A stretch of DNA of 15,913 bases from an uncultured Bacteroidales bacterium (GTDB lineage: Bacteria; Bacteroidota; Bacteroidia; Bacteroidales; UBA932). Where the stretch lies: contig CABUIX010000046.1 of the NCBI GenBank assembly GCA_902491795.1, positions 1 to 15,913 of the forward strand, given 5' to 3'. Position 1 is the first letter of the stretch. Each line of letters opens with the position of its first letter. A program made the translations under genes and the position numbers. The notes beneath the pieces are model-generated. The model did no database searches and was not told the origin of the DNA. It saw only the letters and a program-made list of their open reading frames with translations. This document shows, piece by piece, positions 1-8,734 of the stretch.

Positions 1-402
1 GCTTCCGTCTGGAGTCCAGCCCATCACGATGTTGTTGGGCCCCATGCGCTCTCCTACCTGGTCACGCTCGACAGTGGCCGACCATGTGAGCCTTTTGGGT
101 TCTCCGCCTTCAATCGGCATCGTGTAGACTTCGGTGTTGCCGTCATATTGGGCAGTGAATGCTATGGTCTTGCCGTCCGGGGATATTCTCGGAAAGCATT
201 CGTAACCCGGATGCGAGGTCAGCCTGACGGCTTCTCCTCCGTTGATTCCGACGCTGTAGAGATCGCCGGCATAGCAGAAAACAATCCTGTCGCCTCCTAC
301 TGCGGGAAAACGAAGCAGCCTGGCCTCTTCGGCAGAGGCCAGGAGCATCGTCGATACCGTCAGAGACAAGGCGAGAAAAAGTCCTTTTCTCTTCATTGGC
401 AT
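1..402 (-). CDS. Tricorn-like S41 family protease with PD40 propeller, N-terminal part only
   Basis: The 5' end of a gene that continues beyond the left edge; 134 codons are visible. I read it from the sequence. It opens with a Lys/Arg n-region, a hydrophobic core and a small-residue cleavage site (about residues 1-24, ending LLASA), so the product is probably exported to the periplasm. Next come beta-propeller repeats of the PD40/TolB type: a blade carrying PRISPDGKTIAFTAQYDG at about residues 71-88, then GGEPKRLTW. That order, signal peptide then PD40 blades, with the GPNN..GWTPDG stretch, is what Bacteroidetes tricorn-type peptidases show; the S41 protease domain would lie outside the window. 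A TolB-like or S9-type protein cannot be fully excluded. The start could be 402 or the in-frame ATG at 396; the second gives a more usual MKRKG signal peptide. It begins 7 bases after the aldolase/dehydrogenase stop, so it is probably the last visible gene of the same transcript. Confidence 0.7.
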   Translation of the reverse strand, partial: MPMKRKGLFLALSLTVSTMLLASAEEARLLRFPAVGGDRIVFCYAGDLYSVGINGGEAVRLTSHPGYECFPRISPDGKTIAFTAQYDGNTEVYTMPIEGGEPKRLTWSATVERDQVGERMGPNNIVMGWTPDGS

Positions 403-409
403 TAAATGT

Positions 410-2356
410 TTATGCGAGCATTACCTGACCGCCCGTCACCGGGATGGCCTGTCCTGTCTCGCCTGTCTGTTCAATGGCATATAGTATGGCCTTGGTGACA
501 TCTTCGGGGCTGCAGCCCTTGCGCATGGGCACCTGGTTCAGATAGTAGTCCTTCACGTCCTTCACGGTCTTGGCTCCGGGTACCTTTCCGGCGGCAAGAT
601 ACTGCACGAACAGGCCGTTTTCGGGATTGCTCCAGAGCGGCCCGTCATAGTAGTTTCCGGGGCAGATGGAGTTGACTTTGATCCGGTATGGTGCAAGTTC
701 AAGCGCGAAGCTCTGTGTCAGGCCTATTCCTCCGAACTTTCCTCCGGCGTATGCAAAATTGGCTTTCGAACCGCGGAGTCCGGACTTGGAGTTGACCTGC
801 ACGATGTCGGCGAAGTATTCCGGGTCGTGGGCGGTCTCTATCTTCATGATGTGGCTCACCACCTTTGCGCAGAAGAAGTATGCCTTGTAGTTGATGTTCG
901 TGACGAACTCGAAGTTCTCGGGTGTCATTGCATCGAGACCTCCTGCACGCAGGACACCTGCATTCGACACGAACACGTCGATTGCTCCGAAGTTGAGGAT
1001 GGTCTGGCGGACGAGGTTCTGCAGGCTGTCCATGTCAGCGACATTGGTCTTCACGAAGATTGCCCTGTTGCTGGAGGCCAGAGTGTTGAAGTTCTCGGCC
1101 GTATTTTGTCCTACGGTCTCGTTGAGGTCCGCCACCACTATGTTGGCTCCCTGAAGAATCAGGTTGCGTGCGATTCCCTCACCGAATCCCTGCGCTGCTC
1201 CGGTCACGATGATGGTCTTGCCTTCCACACGTCCGTGTGCTGCTCCGGAAGCCACTTTCCTGCGGTAGTTCTCCACCTCCCAGTTGTCGATGAAGTCAAT
1301 CTGGCGCCTTGTCATGGGATGGGGGCCGCCGAAGCCGCGTGCGAGCAGGGCAACCTTGGCAGCATCTTCGAACACTTCCGTGATCGTCCTTGCGCCCTTG
1401 GCGTTGTCGCCTGCGGCAACAAGGCCAATTCCGCGGATCAGGAGCACCTTGGGGGTGTATCCGTGCTTCTTGACGTATGCCTCGATCTTCCTTTCGGCGT
1501 TCTTTACGAGGTCTTCTCCTCCTTCGAGATAGATGTATTCAGACTTGCAGTACACTATTCCGTCTGGGGTGAAAGGTGCGAGTACGTCCTTGGCACCGTT
1601 CTCCAGGACGGCGCTGATCACCGCATTGTTCGTGACCTTGAGTGTCTTGAGCCCTCGTCCGTTGCGGCTCAGGATGGTTCTGATGGCCGGAATCGCCTCG
1701 GTCGCGCACTGGCAGATCTCCGCATCCCCTTCGGGCAGTTCCGGAGCCTCTTTGCCTATGGTCGAAAGCACATGATCGTAGATCTGGTCTATTCTTTCGG
1801 GCGTGTCTGCCCCTACGAAGATGCCGTGGTTCTGCAGGAAGATGACCTCAGGCTCACGTCCGTTTTCCCTGCGGTATGCGGCAATTTTGTCGTGGACCTT
1901 TTTGAAAAGGGTATAGCCGGGGTCGGTGTACGGTATGTAGAGCGCTTCCGGAAACAGCCTCGCGCAGACTTCTGCGGCATTGGCAGAGCACATGAGGCCG
2001 TTGACCATCGTGGGGTGCAGATGCACTATGTAGGCTGCCTCCATGCAGTTGTGCAGTGAGGTCTCTACGGAAGGACGGCGGTCCTTGGTGATGCAGGCTG
2101 CGGCGAGGTCGTTCTTGACCTGCTCCTCGCGTTCGGCAGGGTCGCTGCTGTACTTTTTTGTGCCCATCGGGTTCAGAAGGCTTCTGTCGAGCACGGCGAA
2201 TCCCTCTTCTCCTATGGTTGCGAGTGCATGCCCGCTGGCTTTTACCCACAGACGGTCTGCAGTCTTGTAGGAGGTGTTTCCGCCTCCGGCAATCACATAC
2301 CTGGAGTCAGAGCCGTATTTGCGTGAAATTTCTATCAGTGAATCTATTTCTTTCAT
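410..2356 (-). CDS. Bifunctional class II aldolase / short-chain dehydrogenase (rhamnulose-1-phosphate aldolase-like)
   Basis: A 648-residue fusion. Residues 1 to about 360 are a class II (RhaD/FucA-type) aldolase domain with the expected catalytic Glu98 (in PSVETSLHN), Zn-ligand histidines His112 and His114 (VHLHP) and His177 (QNHG). Residues about 378-648 are a classical short-chain dehydrogenase: nucleotide-binding TGAAQGFGEG at 385-394, Asp410 at the end of the second strand (NAD preference), NAG at 465-467, and a Ser523/Tyr536/Lys540 catalytic set (YAGGK). Characterised members of this architecture (RhaEW type) cleave L-rhamnulose-1-phosphate to DHAP and lactaldehyde and oxidise the aldehyde to lactate. 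No rhamnose isomerase, kinase or transporter is visible here, so the true substrate may differ. I chose the ATG at 2356, which overlaps the upstream PHP stop (ATGA), because the frame's 26 extra upstream codons lie inside the PHP gene and encode low-quality Arg-rich sequence. Confidence 0.88.
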   Translation of the reverse strand: MKEIDSLIEISRKYGSDSRYVIAGGGNTSYKTADRLWVKASGHALATIGEEGFAVLDRSLLNPMGTKKYSSDPAEREEQVKNDLAAACITKDRRPSVETSLHNCMEAAYIVHLHPTMVNGLMCSANAAEVCARLFPEALYIPYTDPGYTLFKKVHDKIAAYRRENGREPEVIFLQNHGIFVGADTPERIDQIYDHVLSTIGKEAPELPEGDAEICQCATEAIPAIRTILSRNGRGLKTLKVTNNAVISAVLENGAKDVLAPFTPDGIVYCKSEYIYLEGGEDLVKNAERKIEAYVKKHGYTPKVLLIRGIGLVAAGDNAKGARTITEVFEDAAKVALLARGFGGPHPMTRRQIDFIDNWEVENYRRKVASGAAHGRVEGKTIIVTGAAQGFGEGIARNLILQGANIVVADLNETVGQNTAENFNTLASSNRAIFVKTNVADMDSLQNLVRQTILNFGAIDVFVSNAGVLRAGGLDAMTPENFEFVTNINYKAYFFCAKVVSHIMKIETAHDPEYFADIVQVNSKSGLRGSKANFAYAGGKFGGIGLTQSFALELAPYRIKVNSICPGNYYDGPLWSNPENGLFVQYLAAGKVPGAKTVKDVKDYYLNQVPMRKGCSPEDVTKAILYAIEQTGETGQAIPVTGGQVMLA

Positions 2357-3456
2357 TTCGATATGACTTTGTTTATGATCTCTTCGCCTTCTTCGAAGGT
2401 GTTCTTGCCGTTCTGGTGAGCAGCAACAAGGCATGCGCCCCTCCAGTTGATCTCCTTGAGCTTGTCTGAGAGATCCGCGCAGTCGCGTGTCCTCAGTTTT
2501 ATGGGCTCGAGGGCCGGGGTGTTGTGTTCCGAGCCGAAGGTTACGGTGAAGCCTTCATCCACCAGATATCCTGCATATTTTTCGAGAACTTCCGTGGTGT
2601 TTCTGGTCGTGATGAACTCGCAGGAAGTTATGCCTCTTTTCTTCAGAGTGTCGGCACATTTCTGCAGGTCCTGTTCGAAGTCGGTAAAGTTGCCCTTGGA
2701 GTCATCGGCCAGGAACGGATAGGTTGGAATTCCGCCGGCAGAGAGTATTATCTGCTGCACTATTTCCATCGGGAGAAAGGCCTTTGGGTCTTCGGGAACG
2801 AAGGCGGCGCCTCCTGCCTTCAGCAGGTTGCCGCGTATCTCGTTCTCGACGGCTGCGGCATCACGGGGATCGCTCTTGAGAGTCTTGCCCGAGAACAGCC
2901 TTTCGTAGAATTTCAGCCTGTCGCTTTCTGACGCGTAACGCTGCTCGACGGCAAGTCTTACGGCCTTCGCCAGATGACGTTCGCGGATCGAGCCTCTCGT
3001 GAGGTTCTTTTCAACCTCGGTGAAGGATATGGTGAATCCTGCGCCGATGGCATCGAGATGCTCGTTGAGTTTCTCGCACATCCTTCCCACCTGTACATTG
3101 GACTCGTTCCTGACGTTCTCGAGCAGCCGGGCCTCGTTGCCCCTGATGGCTACCGGGTATTCAAGACCTTTGCCGCTGAGGTATGTCCTTCCGGGGTTGT
3201 TGGGATCATTGACCCTGACTCCTGCAGCCTGGTCTTCGACGTTGAGGGAAATGAACTCTATATTAAACAGAGGGAAGAGGTGGCGTTTGCCACACTCTTC
3301 GCTCCATTCCCTGTATCCGTCCAATGAATAAAAATCATTTATCCCGACCACCTTGACCCCTTCTTCGGCAGCCATGTCGAGGGCTTGGCTGACCTCGTCG
3401 AAGGCACTGAAAGAGTATGGGGTGTGGAGGTGGGCATTGACGTCTGTGAATTTCAT
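2353..3456 (-). CDS. PHP-domain protein (putative metal-dependent phosphoesterase/hydrolase)
   Basis: 367 residues. The N-terminus carries the PHP signature: NAHLHTPYSFS with metal-ligand His9 and His11, Asp41 in GINDFYSLDGY, and Glu67 in FNIEFISL. A C-terminal GSEHNTP (Glu310-His311) matches the late metal-binding position of the fold. PHP proteins are cytoplasmic metal-dependent hydrolases, often phosphatases (histidinol-phosphate phosphatase is one example), but this one is longer than the HisK or YciV types and its substrate is not evident. It starts 4 bases after the E1 stop and its stop overlaps the aldolase start by 4 bases, so the three are surely co-transcribed and probably translationally coupled. 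I infer a phosphate-removal or hydrolytic step in the same pathway; no biochemical identity is claimed. Confidence 0.8.
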   Translation of the reverse strand: MKFTDVNAHLHTPYSFSAFDEVSQALDMAAEEGVKVVGINDFYSLDGYREWSEECGKRHLFPLFNIEFISLNVEDQAAGVRVNDPNNPGRTYLSGKGLEYPVAIRGNEARLLENVRNESNVQVGRMCEKLNEHLDAIGAGFTISFTEVEKNLTRGSIRERHLAKAVRLAVEQRYASESDRLKFYERLFSGKTLKSDPRDAAAVENEIRGNLLKAGGAAFVPEDPKAFLPMEIVQQIILSAGGIPTYPFLADDSKGNFTDFEQDLQKCADTLKKRGITSCEFITTRNTTEVLEKYAGYLVDEGFTVTFGSEHNTPALEPIKLRTRDCADLSDKLKEINWRGACLVAAHQNGKNTFEEGEEIINKVISK

Positions 3457-3460
3457 GTCT

Positions 3461-5941
3461 CTATACTCCCTTCTTTGCGCGTATGATCTGCTGGGCAGTG
3501 GTCATGTTGGTCACCGGAGTGTAGTCCTTGAGAGGAACGATCTTCTCGTTGATCGCATCCAGGAACCATTCCGGCTGAGGGAAGAAGGCTTCTTCAAGCT
3601 CGTGGCAGGGGGTGATCCAGTTGCGGGATCCGAGCACTACCGGAGATGCGTCGAGGTAGTCGAACGCCATTTCGGAAATGTTGGCCGCAAGGTCGTTGAG
3701 GAACGATCCGCGAGCCGTTGCGTCGCCGGCAATTATGATGCGTCCGGTCTTCTTGACAGACTCAAGCACCTTCTCGTAGTTGAAAGGAACGAGTGAGCGC
3801 GCGTCGATGACTTCGGCTTCCATTCCGTATTTCTCCTTGAGGATGTCGGCCGCCTTGAGTGCACGATAGAGTGTAGCTCCGATTGTAAGGAACGTGATGT
3901 CCTTTCCTTCACGCTTGATGTCGGGTTCTCCGATGGGAATCTCGTAGTATTCCTTGGGAACGCCTCCTTCGTGGAACTGTTCGCCCATGTCGTAGATGCG
4001 CTGGCTCTCGAAGAAGATCACGGGGTCAGTGCCCTGAAGCGCGGAGTTCATCAGACCCTTTGCATCGTAGGGAGTGACAGGGAACACGACCTTCAGGCCG
4101 GGGATATGGGTGCAGAGGGAAGTCCAGTCCTGTGAGTGTTGTGCACCGTACTTGGAGCCGACAGACACGCGGACCACTACAGGCATCTTGAGGATGTTGC
4201 CTGACATTGCCTGCCACTTGGGCAGTTGGTTGAAGATTTCGTCTCCGCAGCAGCCGAGGAAGTCGCAGTACATGATCTCGGGAATCACGCGGCCACCGCA
4301 CATTGCATATCCGATTGCGGTGCCTATGATTGCGGCTTCAGCGATCGGCGAGTTGAACAGACGGTGGTAGGGGAGTGCCTCCGTAAGACCGCGGTACACT
4401 GCAAACGCTCCGCCCCATTCGCGGTTTTCTTCTCCGTATGCGACGAGTGACGCGTCCTTGTAGAAGCGGTCAACGACAGCCTCGAAGATACCGTCGCGGA
4501 TATTGTAGGTCTTCATCTTGCTGACAGGCTTTCCGTCCTTGTCGAGCCAGAACCTTTCCTTTCCTGCGATCTGCTTTACGCGGGGATTCTCTTCGAGCGG
4601 CATCAGCACATCGGGCTTTGCATCGCTCAGCGAATCGATGCTCTGGTTCGAGAACATCATGTCTCCGAGCAGCTCGCTGTCCTTTACGAGATCCATTCGG
4701 GGTGAGAGTTCGGGATCGATTGCCAGCTTGTAGCAGTCGAAGATCACGTCCTTGACTTCCTTCTGGATGCTGTCGAGTGCGGCCTGGTCGGCGAGACCGG
4801 CATCAATGAGCTTCTTTCCGAAGGCCACGATGCAGTCTTCCTTCTCCCAAGCTTCGATTTCCTCCTTTGTGCGGTATGATGACTGGTCACTGGGGGAGTG
4901 TCCGCTGTAGCGGTAGGTAACCACGTCAAGAAGGCAGGGGCCTTCCTTCTTCTCGAGAAGAGCCTTCTTGCGGCGGAATGCATCGATTACGGCGAGAGGG
5001 TCATATCCGTTGACGCGCTCCGCGTGCATTGCCTCGGGATTGAATCCTGCGCCGAGACGTGCGGGGTAGGTGTATCCCATGGTTTCGCCCTTGGTCTGGC
5101 CGCCCATTGCGTACTGGTTGTCCATCACGTTGAAAAGGACAGGAAGTCCGCCTTTCATGTCTCCTTCCCAGAGAGTCTTGAACTGGTCCATCGATGCGAA
5201 GGTCATGCCTTCAAGCACCGGTCCGCGGGCCATTGCTCCGTCGCCGAGGTTGGCTACGACTATGCCCTTCTTGCGGTTGACTTTCTTGTAGAGAGCGGCT
5301 CCGACAGCGATTGAGCCTGAGCCTCCGACGATCGCGTTGTTGGGATAGATTCCGAACGGGGTGAAGAAAGTGTGCATTGATCCTCCCAGACCCTTGTTGA
5401 ATCCGGTCGTGCGGGCAAAGATCTCCGCCATTGCTCCATAGAGAAGGAAACGGATTCCGAGTTCCTTGACTGAACCTTTGAAGCCTTTCTTGGCTACGGC
5501 CACCGTGGCTCCGTCCCAGAATTCGTTCATGGTCTTCTCGAGCTCAGCATCGGAAAGAATCTGGATTGAGCGGAGTCCTTTTGCGAGGATTTCACCGTGA
5601 GAGCGGTGTGAGCCGAAAATGAAGTCGTCGGTGTCGAGAGCGTAGGCCATTCCGACAGCCGCTGCCTCCTGTCCTGCTGAAAGATGGGCGGGGCCAGGGT
5701 TGTTGTAGGCCACTCCGTTGTATCCTCCCGTGGTTTTCACGAGGTTGAGCATGGTCTCGAACTCACGGATGACGAACATGTCGTGATATATTCTCAGAAG
5801 GTCTTCCTTTGTGAAGTTTCCTTCTTCAAGTTCCTCCTTCACAGTCTTGTGGTACTGCATCACCGGAATTTTGGGGAACACGACTTCGTGCTCTTCCGGA
5901 CGGAGAGTCTTCTCGGGATCGATGTAAATTGACTTGGGCAT
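3461..5941 (-). CDS. Fused 2-oxoacid dehydrogenase E1 alpha/beta subunit (thiamine pyrophosphate enzyme)
   Basis: 826 residues, the length of an E1 alpha (about 1-450) joined to an E1 beta (about 470-826). The alpha half shows the TPP/Mg motif opening at GDGAMARG (233-240) and closing at Asn275 (MDNQYAMGG), HLSAGQEAAAVG near 86-97, and the regulatory-loop-like YRYSGHSPSDQSSYRT. The beta half shows NSPIAEAAIIGTAIGYAMCG, AQHSQD and the C-terminal transketolase fold ending with HELEEAFFPQ. The enzyme decarboxylates a 2-oxoacid and passes the acyl group to the lipoyl arm of E2. Specificity (pyruvate, branched-chain or other) cannot be told from sequence alone. In most bacteria of this type alpha and beta are separate genes, so the single polypeptide is a recognisable subfamily trait. 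E2 and E3 lie immediately upstream, with a 26-base gap after the E3 stop, and PHP lies 4 bases downstream, so it belongs to the same operon. Confidence 0.9.
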   Translation of the reverse strand: MPKSIYIDPEKTLRPEEHEVVFPKIPVMQYHKTVKEELEEGNFTKEDLLRIYHDMFVIREFETMLNLVKTTGGYNGVAYNNPGPAHLSAGQEAAAVGMAYALDTDDFIFGSHRSHGEILAKGLRSIQILSDAELEKTMNEFWDGATVAVAKKGFKGSVKELGIRFLLYGAMAEIFARTTGFNKGLGGSMHTFFTPFGIYPNNAIVGGSGSIAVGAALYKKVNRKKGIVVANLGDGAMARGPVLEGMTFASMDQFKTLWEGDMKGGLPVLFNVMDNQYAMGGQTKGETMGYTYPARLGAGFNPEAMHAERVNGYDPLAVIDAFRRKKALLEKKEGPCLLDVVTYRYSGHSPSDQSSYRTKEEIEAWEKEDCIVAFGKKLIDAGLADQAALDSIQKEVKDVIFDCYKLAIDPELSPRMDLVKDSELLGDMMFSNQSIDSLSDAKPDVLMPLEENPRVKQIAGKERFWLDKDGKPVSKMKTYNIRDGIFEAVVDRFYKDASLVAYGEENREWGGAFAVYRGLTEALPYHRLFNSPIAEAAIIGTAIGYAMCGGRVIPEIMYCDFLGCCGDEIFNQLPKWQAMSGNILKMPVVVRVSVGSKYGAQHSQDWTSLCTHIPGLKVVFPVTPYDAKGLMNSALQGTDPVIFFESQRIYDMGEQFHEGGVPKEYYEIPIGEPDIKREGKDITFLTIGATLYRALKAADILKEKYGMEAEVIDARSLVPFNYEKVLESVKKTGRIIIAGDATARGSFLNDLAANISEMAFDYLDASPVVLGSRNWITPCHELEEAFFPQPEWFLDAINEKIVPLKDYTPVTNMTTAQQIIRAKKGV

Positions 5942-5967
5942 AATCTATACGGTTTGTTGTTTGGTTT

Positions 5968-7326
5968 TCATTTGAGTGTGAATGCGGTTTCCTTGATGAT
6001 TTCGGAGACTGTGGGGTGAGGGAACACCACTTCCTTGAGCTGCTCGACGGTCATCTCTGTCTCGATGGCCATGCAGGCGCTCTGGATGATTTCCGAGCAG
6101 GGGTTGCCCAGCATGTGCACGCCGAGCACCTCGTGGTATTTCTTACCTGCAATTATCTTGCAGATGCCTTCTCCTCCCTCATTCTCGGCGACGAAGCGTC
6201 CGGAGTAGGCCATGGGAAGCTTGAGAACCACGTATTCGCGTCCTGAAGCCTTGGCCTGCTCTTCGGTGAGTCCCACTCCGGCAACTTCGGGGTTTGTATA
6301 GACGACTCCGGGGATCGCATCGTAGCGCATGTGGTCCTCCTTGCCGAGTATATTGTTGACTGCAACCTCGCCCTCGCGGCTTGCGGTGTGGGCAAGCATT
6401 GAGAATCCGGTCACGTCTCCTGCGGCATATACATTGGGGATGTTGGTGCGCATGCGGTCATCAACCTTGATTCCCCTTTCGGCGGCCACTCCGAGGTTTT
6501 CGAGACCATAGCCCTTGAGGACGGCGCGGCGGCCGACGGAAACCAGGATCTTGTCTCCGCTGACACGGCAGACCTTGCCCTCGGGATCCTCGTAGACAAC
6601 CGTGTTGCCTTCAATTCCCGTGACCTTGCAGTTGAGGCAGAACTGGACCCCGCGCTTTGCGTATATCTTCTGCAGCATTGCGCTGATTTCGTCATCCATC
6701 GGCCCGAGAATCTTGGGCATCATCTCCACTACGGTCACCTTTGTGCCTATGGTGCTGAAGAATGCGGCGAACTCCATTCCGATGACTCCTCCACCTATTA
6801 CCACAAGCTCCTTGGGCTGCTCCCTGAGCGAGAGGATCTCACGGTTGGTTGCAATGACATCACCGGCTTCCTTGAGCCCGGGGAACGGAGGTACAGAAGC
6901 CTCTGAACCGGCGCAGATGATCAGGTTCCTGGCCGTATACTGCTCGCCTGCGGCTTCGACAGTGATGCCTTCGGCAGAACGTCCGAGAATTGTGGCGTGC
7001 TCGGCCACCACCTGGACTTTGCCGGCTTTCATCGCGGCCTTGACTCCGGCCACCAGTTTCCTGACGACCTTATCCTTGCGGTCCACAAATTCGGAATAGT
7101 TGAAGGACGGTTCCTTCACGTAGACTCCGTAGTGGTCTCCGGTGAGGGCATAGTTGTAGACCTTTGCGCTGTAGAGCAGGGTCTTTGTGGGAATGCAGCC
7201 CTCGTTGAGGCAGACTCCTCCGAGTGACTTCTTTTCGAATATGACAGTTTTCAGCCCGGCAGCTCCTGCTCTCTCGGCTGCAACATAGCCGGCAGGACCG
7301 CCTCCAAGAATAGCTAAATCGAACAT
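5968..7326 (-). CDS. lpdA: Dihydrolipoyl dehydrogenase (E3)
   Basis: 452 residues, close to the usual 460-475. It is the FAD/NAD flavoprotein that reoxidises the dihydrolipoyl arm of E2. The sequence shows an N-terminal FAD-binding GGGPAG (8-13), the redox disulfide Cys39-Cys44 in GGVCLNEGCIPTKTLL, an NAD-binding VIGGGVIGMEFA near residue 180, the AAGDVTG flavin motif near 305-312, and the C-terminal active-site His437-Glu442 (HPTVSE). All catalytic residues are present. It lies between E2 (15-base gap) and E1 (26-base gap). This makes it the dedicated E3 of the complex, though it could also serve other lipoyl enzymes. Confident family call. Confidence 0.95.
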   Translation of the reverse strand: MFDLAILGGGPAGYVAAERAGAAGLKTVIFEKKSLGGVCLNEGCIPTKTLLYSAKVYNYALTGDHYGVYVKEPSFNYSEFVDRKDKVVRKLVAGVKAAMKAGKVQVVAEHATILGRSAEGITVEAAGEQYTARNLIICAGSEASVPPFPGLKEAGDVIATNREILSLREQPKELVVIGGGVIGMEFAAFFSTIGTKVTVVEMMPKILGPMDDEISAMLQKIYAKRGVQFCLNCKVTGIEGNTVVYEDPEGKVCRVSGDKILVSVGRRAVLKGYGLENLGVAAERGIKVDDRMRTNIPNVYAAGDVTGFSMLAHTASREGEVAVNNILGKEDHMRYDAIPGVVYTNPEVAGVGLTEEQAKASGREYVVLKLPMAYSGRFVAENEGGEGICKIIAGKKYHEVLGVHMLGNPCSEIIQSACMAIETEMTVEQLKEVVFPHPTVSEIIKETAFTLK

Positions 7327-7341
7327 TTCAGTATTTGTATT

Positions 7342-8685
7342 CTAGAATTCAACTTCAAGGTTTTCGATCTCAGTGGCCACCTGCTTGAGGAAACGCGTAG
7401 CTTCGCCTCCGTCGATTGCACGATGGTCGTAGGTGAGGGAAAGTCCGAGGTAAGGCACGAAGGCATATACGCCGGCTCCCAGGTCTTTCGGGCGGGGAAC
7501 TATCGTGCCTACGCCGAGAATCGCGCTCTGGGGAAGATTGAGGACGGGAGTGAACCACTCAACGCCGAAACCACCGAGGTTGCTGACTGTGAACGAGGCG
7601 GCTTCGCTGGAGAGCAGGTCGGGGTTGAAACTTCCTTTCCTGCATTCGTCGGCCGCCTTCTTGAGCACTTTGCTGAGTCCGGTGATGCTGAGGTTCTCGG
7701 CGCTCTTGATAGCCGGAACCATGAGTCCTCTCTCGGTGTCCACGGCCACTCCGAGGTTGACTGTGTTGAATATGCGCATGGCATCGCCGAGGCAGTGTGA
7801 GTTGACAGAAGGGAATTTCTGAAGCGCCTTGATCACGGCGTAGCATACGAAGTCGTTGATGGTGATGTTGGCATCGATTCTGCCCTCCTCGAGAGCCTTC
7901 TTGGCTTTCTTGCGCAGAGCCTGAATCCTGCGGGCATCAGCTCCGAGCATATGGGTAAGCTGTGCGGAATTCTGCAGGGAGTTGTACATGGACTTCGCAA
8001 TGAGCTTGCGCATGTTGGACATTTTCTCAACCTTGAATTCCTCGCCTTCACCGGCAATGTCGGTGTGCATGGGCTGCCATACCTTGAGGTCTGAGCCTTT
8101 CACCATTCCGGCGAGTCCGCTTCCGTGAGCCGGTGCTTCGAACCTGCCGTCAGCAGCCATGGCCTTTGCCAGTCCGGTCCTTGGAGTTGATGCTGCGGCG
8201 ATGACATCGCGCTCGATTATTCGTCCGTGAGGGCCTGTGCCGGCAATCTGCGCCGTGTCAACGCCCTTTGCGGCTGCGGCTTTGCGGGCTCTGGGCGAAA
8301 CGGGTGCACCTTCCGTTACTGTCGCTGCAGGGATTTCGGCTGTGGCTGCTGGAGTCTCTGCGGGGGATTCTGCCTTCTGAGGCTCTGCTGCCGCTGAAGT
8401 CTGCCCGGCTGCGGTCCCGTCGGGAGCAAATTCAGCGAATGACTCACCTTCGTTTCCGATGACCATCACGTTGGTGAGAACTGGAATTTCATCGTTGTCT
8501 TTGAAGAAGCAGGCCAGAACGGTACCTTCGAATTTTGATTCCTCCTCGAAGGAAGCCTTGTCTGTCTCGTAACTGAAAAGAACGTCTCCGACTGCAACTT
8601 TGTCGCCGGGTTTCTTCTTGAACTCCGTGACGATGCAACTCTCGACGGATTGGCCCTGCTTGGGCATGATTACTACGTTTGCCAT
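7342..8685 (-). CDS. Dihydrolipoamide acyltransferase (E2 of a 2-oxoacid dehydrogenase complex)
   Basis: 447 residues. Order of parts: one lipoyl domain (about 1-80) with the lipoylated Lys43 in ETDKASFEE; an Ala/Pro/Glu-rich flexible linker (about 87-128); a peripheral-subunit-binding domain (129-164, VSPRARKAAAAKG..GRIIERDV); and a catalytic acyltransferase domain (about 205-447) ending with the chloramphenicol-acetyltransferase-type active site DHRAIDGG, with His421 and Asp425. It forms the core of the complex and moves acyl groups from E1 to CoA. I placed the start at 8685 (MANVVIMPKQGQSVES) because this is where lipoyl domains begin. Upstream in-frame codons run into the preceding GH20 gene and carry no domain. 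A -7 type promoter box sits 27 bases before this start, and E3 follows 15 bases after its stop. Confidence 0.93.
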   Translation of the reverse strand: MANVVIMPKQGQSVESCIVTEFKKKPGDKVAVGDVLFSYETDKASFEEESKFEGTVLACFFKDNDEIPVLTNVMVIGNEGESFAEFAPDGTAAGQTSAAAEPQKAESPAETPAATAEIPAATVTEGAPVSPRARKAAAAKGVDTAQIAGTGPHGRIIERDVIAAASTPRTGLAKAMAADGRFEAPAHGSGLAGMVKGSDLKVWQPMHTDIAGEGEEFKVEKMSNMRKLIAKSMYNSLQNSAQLTHMLGADARRIQALRKKAKKALEEGRIDANITINDFVCYAVIKALQKFPSVNSHCLGDAMRIFNTVNLGVAVDTERGLMVPAIKSAENLSITGLSKVLKKAADECRKGSFNPDLLSSEAASFTVSNLGGFGVEWFTPVLNLPQSAILGVGTIVPRPKDLGAGVYAFVPYLGLSLTYDHRAIDGGEATRFLKQVATEIENLEVEF

Positions 8686-8711
8686 TGTTGTATTAATGTG
8701 ATTAGATCTTC

Positions 8712-8719
8712 CAAAGTTA
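8712..8719 (-). promoter_or_regulatory. -7 box of probable promoter for the E2-E3-E1-PHP-aldolase unit
   Basis: Read on the minus strand the bases are TAACTTTG, an exact match to the Bacteroidetes -7 consensus TAnnTTTG. The box lies in the 49-base gap between the GH20 stop and the E2 start, ending 26 bases before the ATG, which allows a short leader. I see no clear -33 TTTG at the expected distance, which lowers confidence. It implies that the dehydrogenase cassette can be transcribed independently of the transporter and GH20 genes. Confidence 0.5.
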
Positions 8720-8734
8720 CTATTTTTTCCGGAT

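Noticed and set aside
897..915. GTTCGT-G-ACGAAC palindrome
   Set aside because: It lies inside the dehydrogenase domain coding sequence and is explained by the codons there; no second copy is seen.
827..2059. Long plus-strand open frame of 410 codons opposite the aldolase/dehydrogenase
   Set aside because: It is the antisense shadow of the aldolase/dehydrogenase gene: rich in Cys/His/Val, no recognisable domain, and the minus-strand frame carries all the catalytic motifs.
2356..2434. Upstream start of the aldolase/dehydrogenase at 2434
   Set aside because: The added residues are Cys/Arg-rich and lie within the PHP gene; the ATGA overlap at 2356 gives the normal aldolase start.
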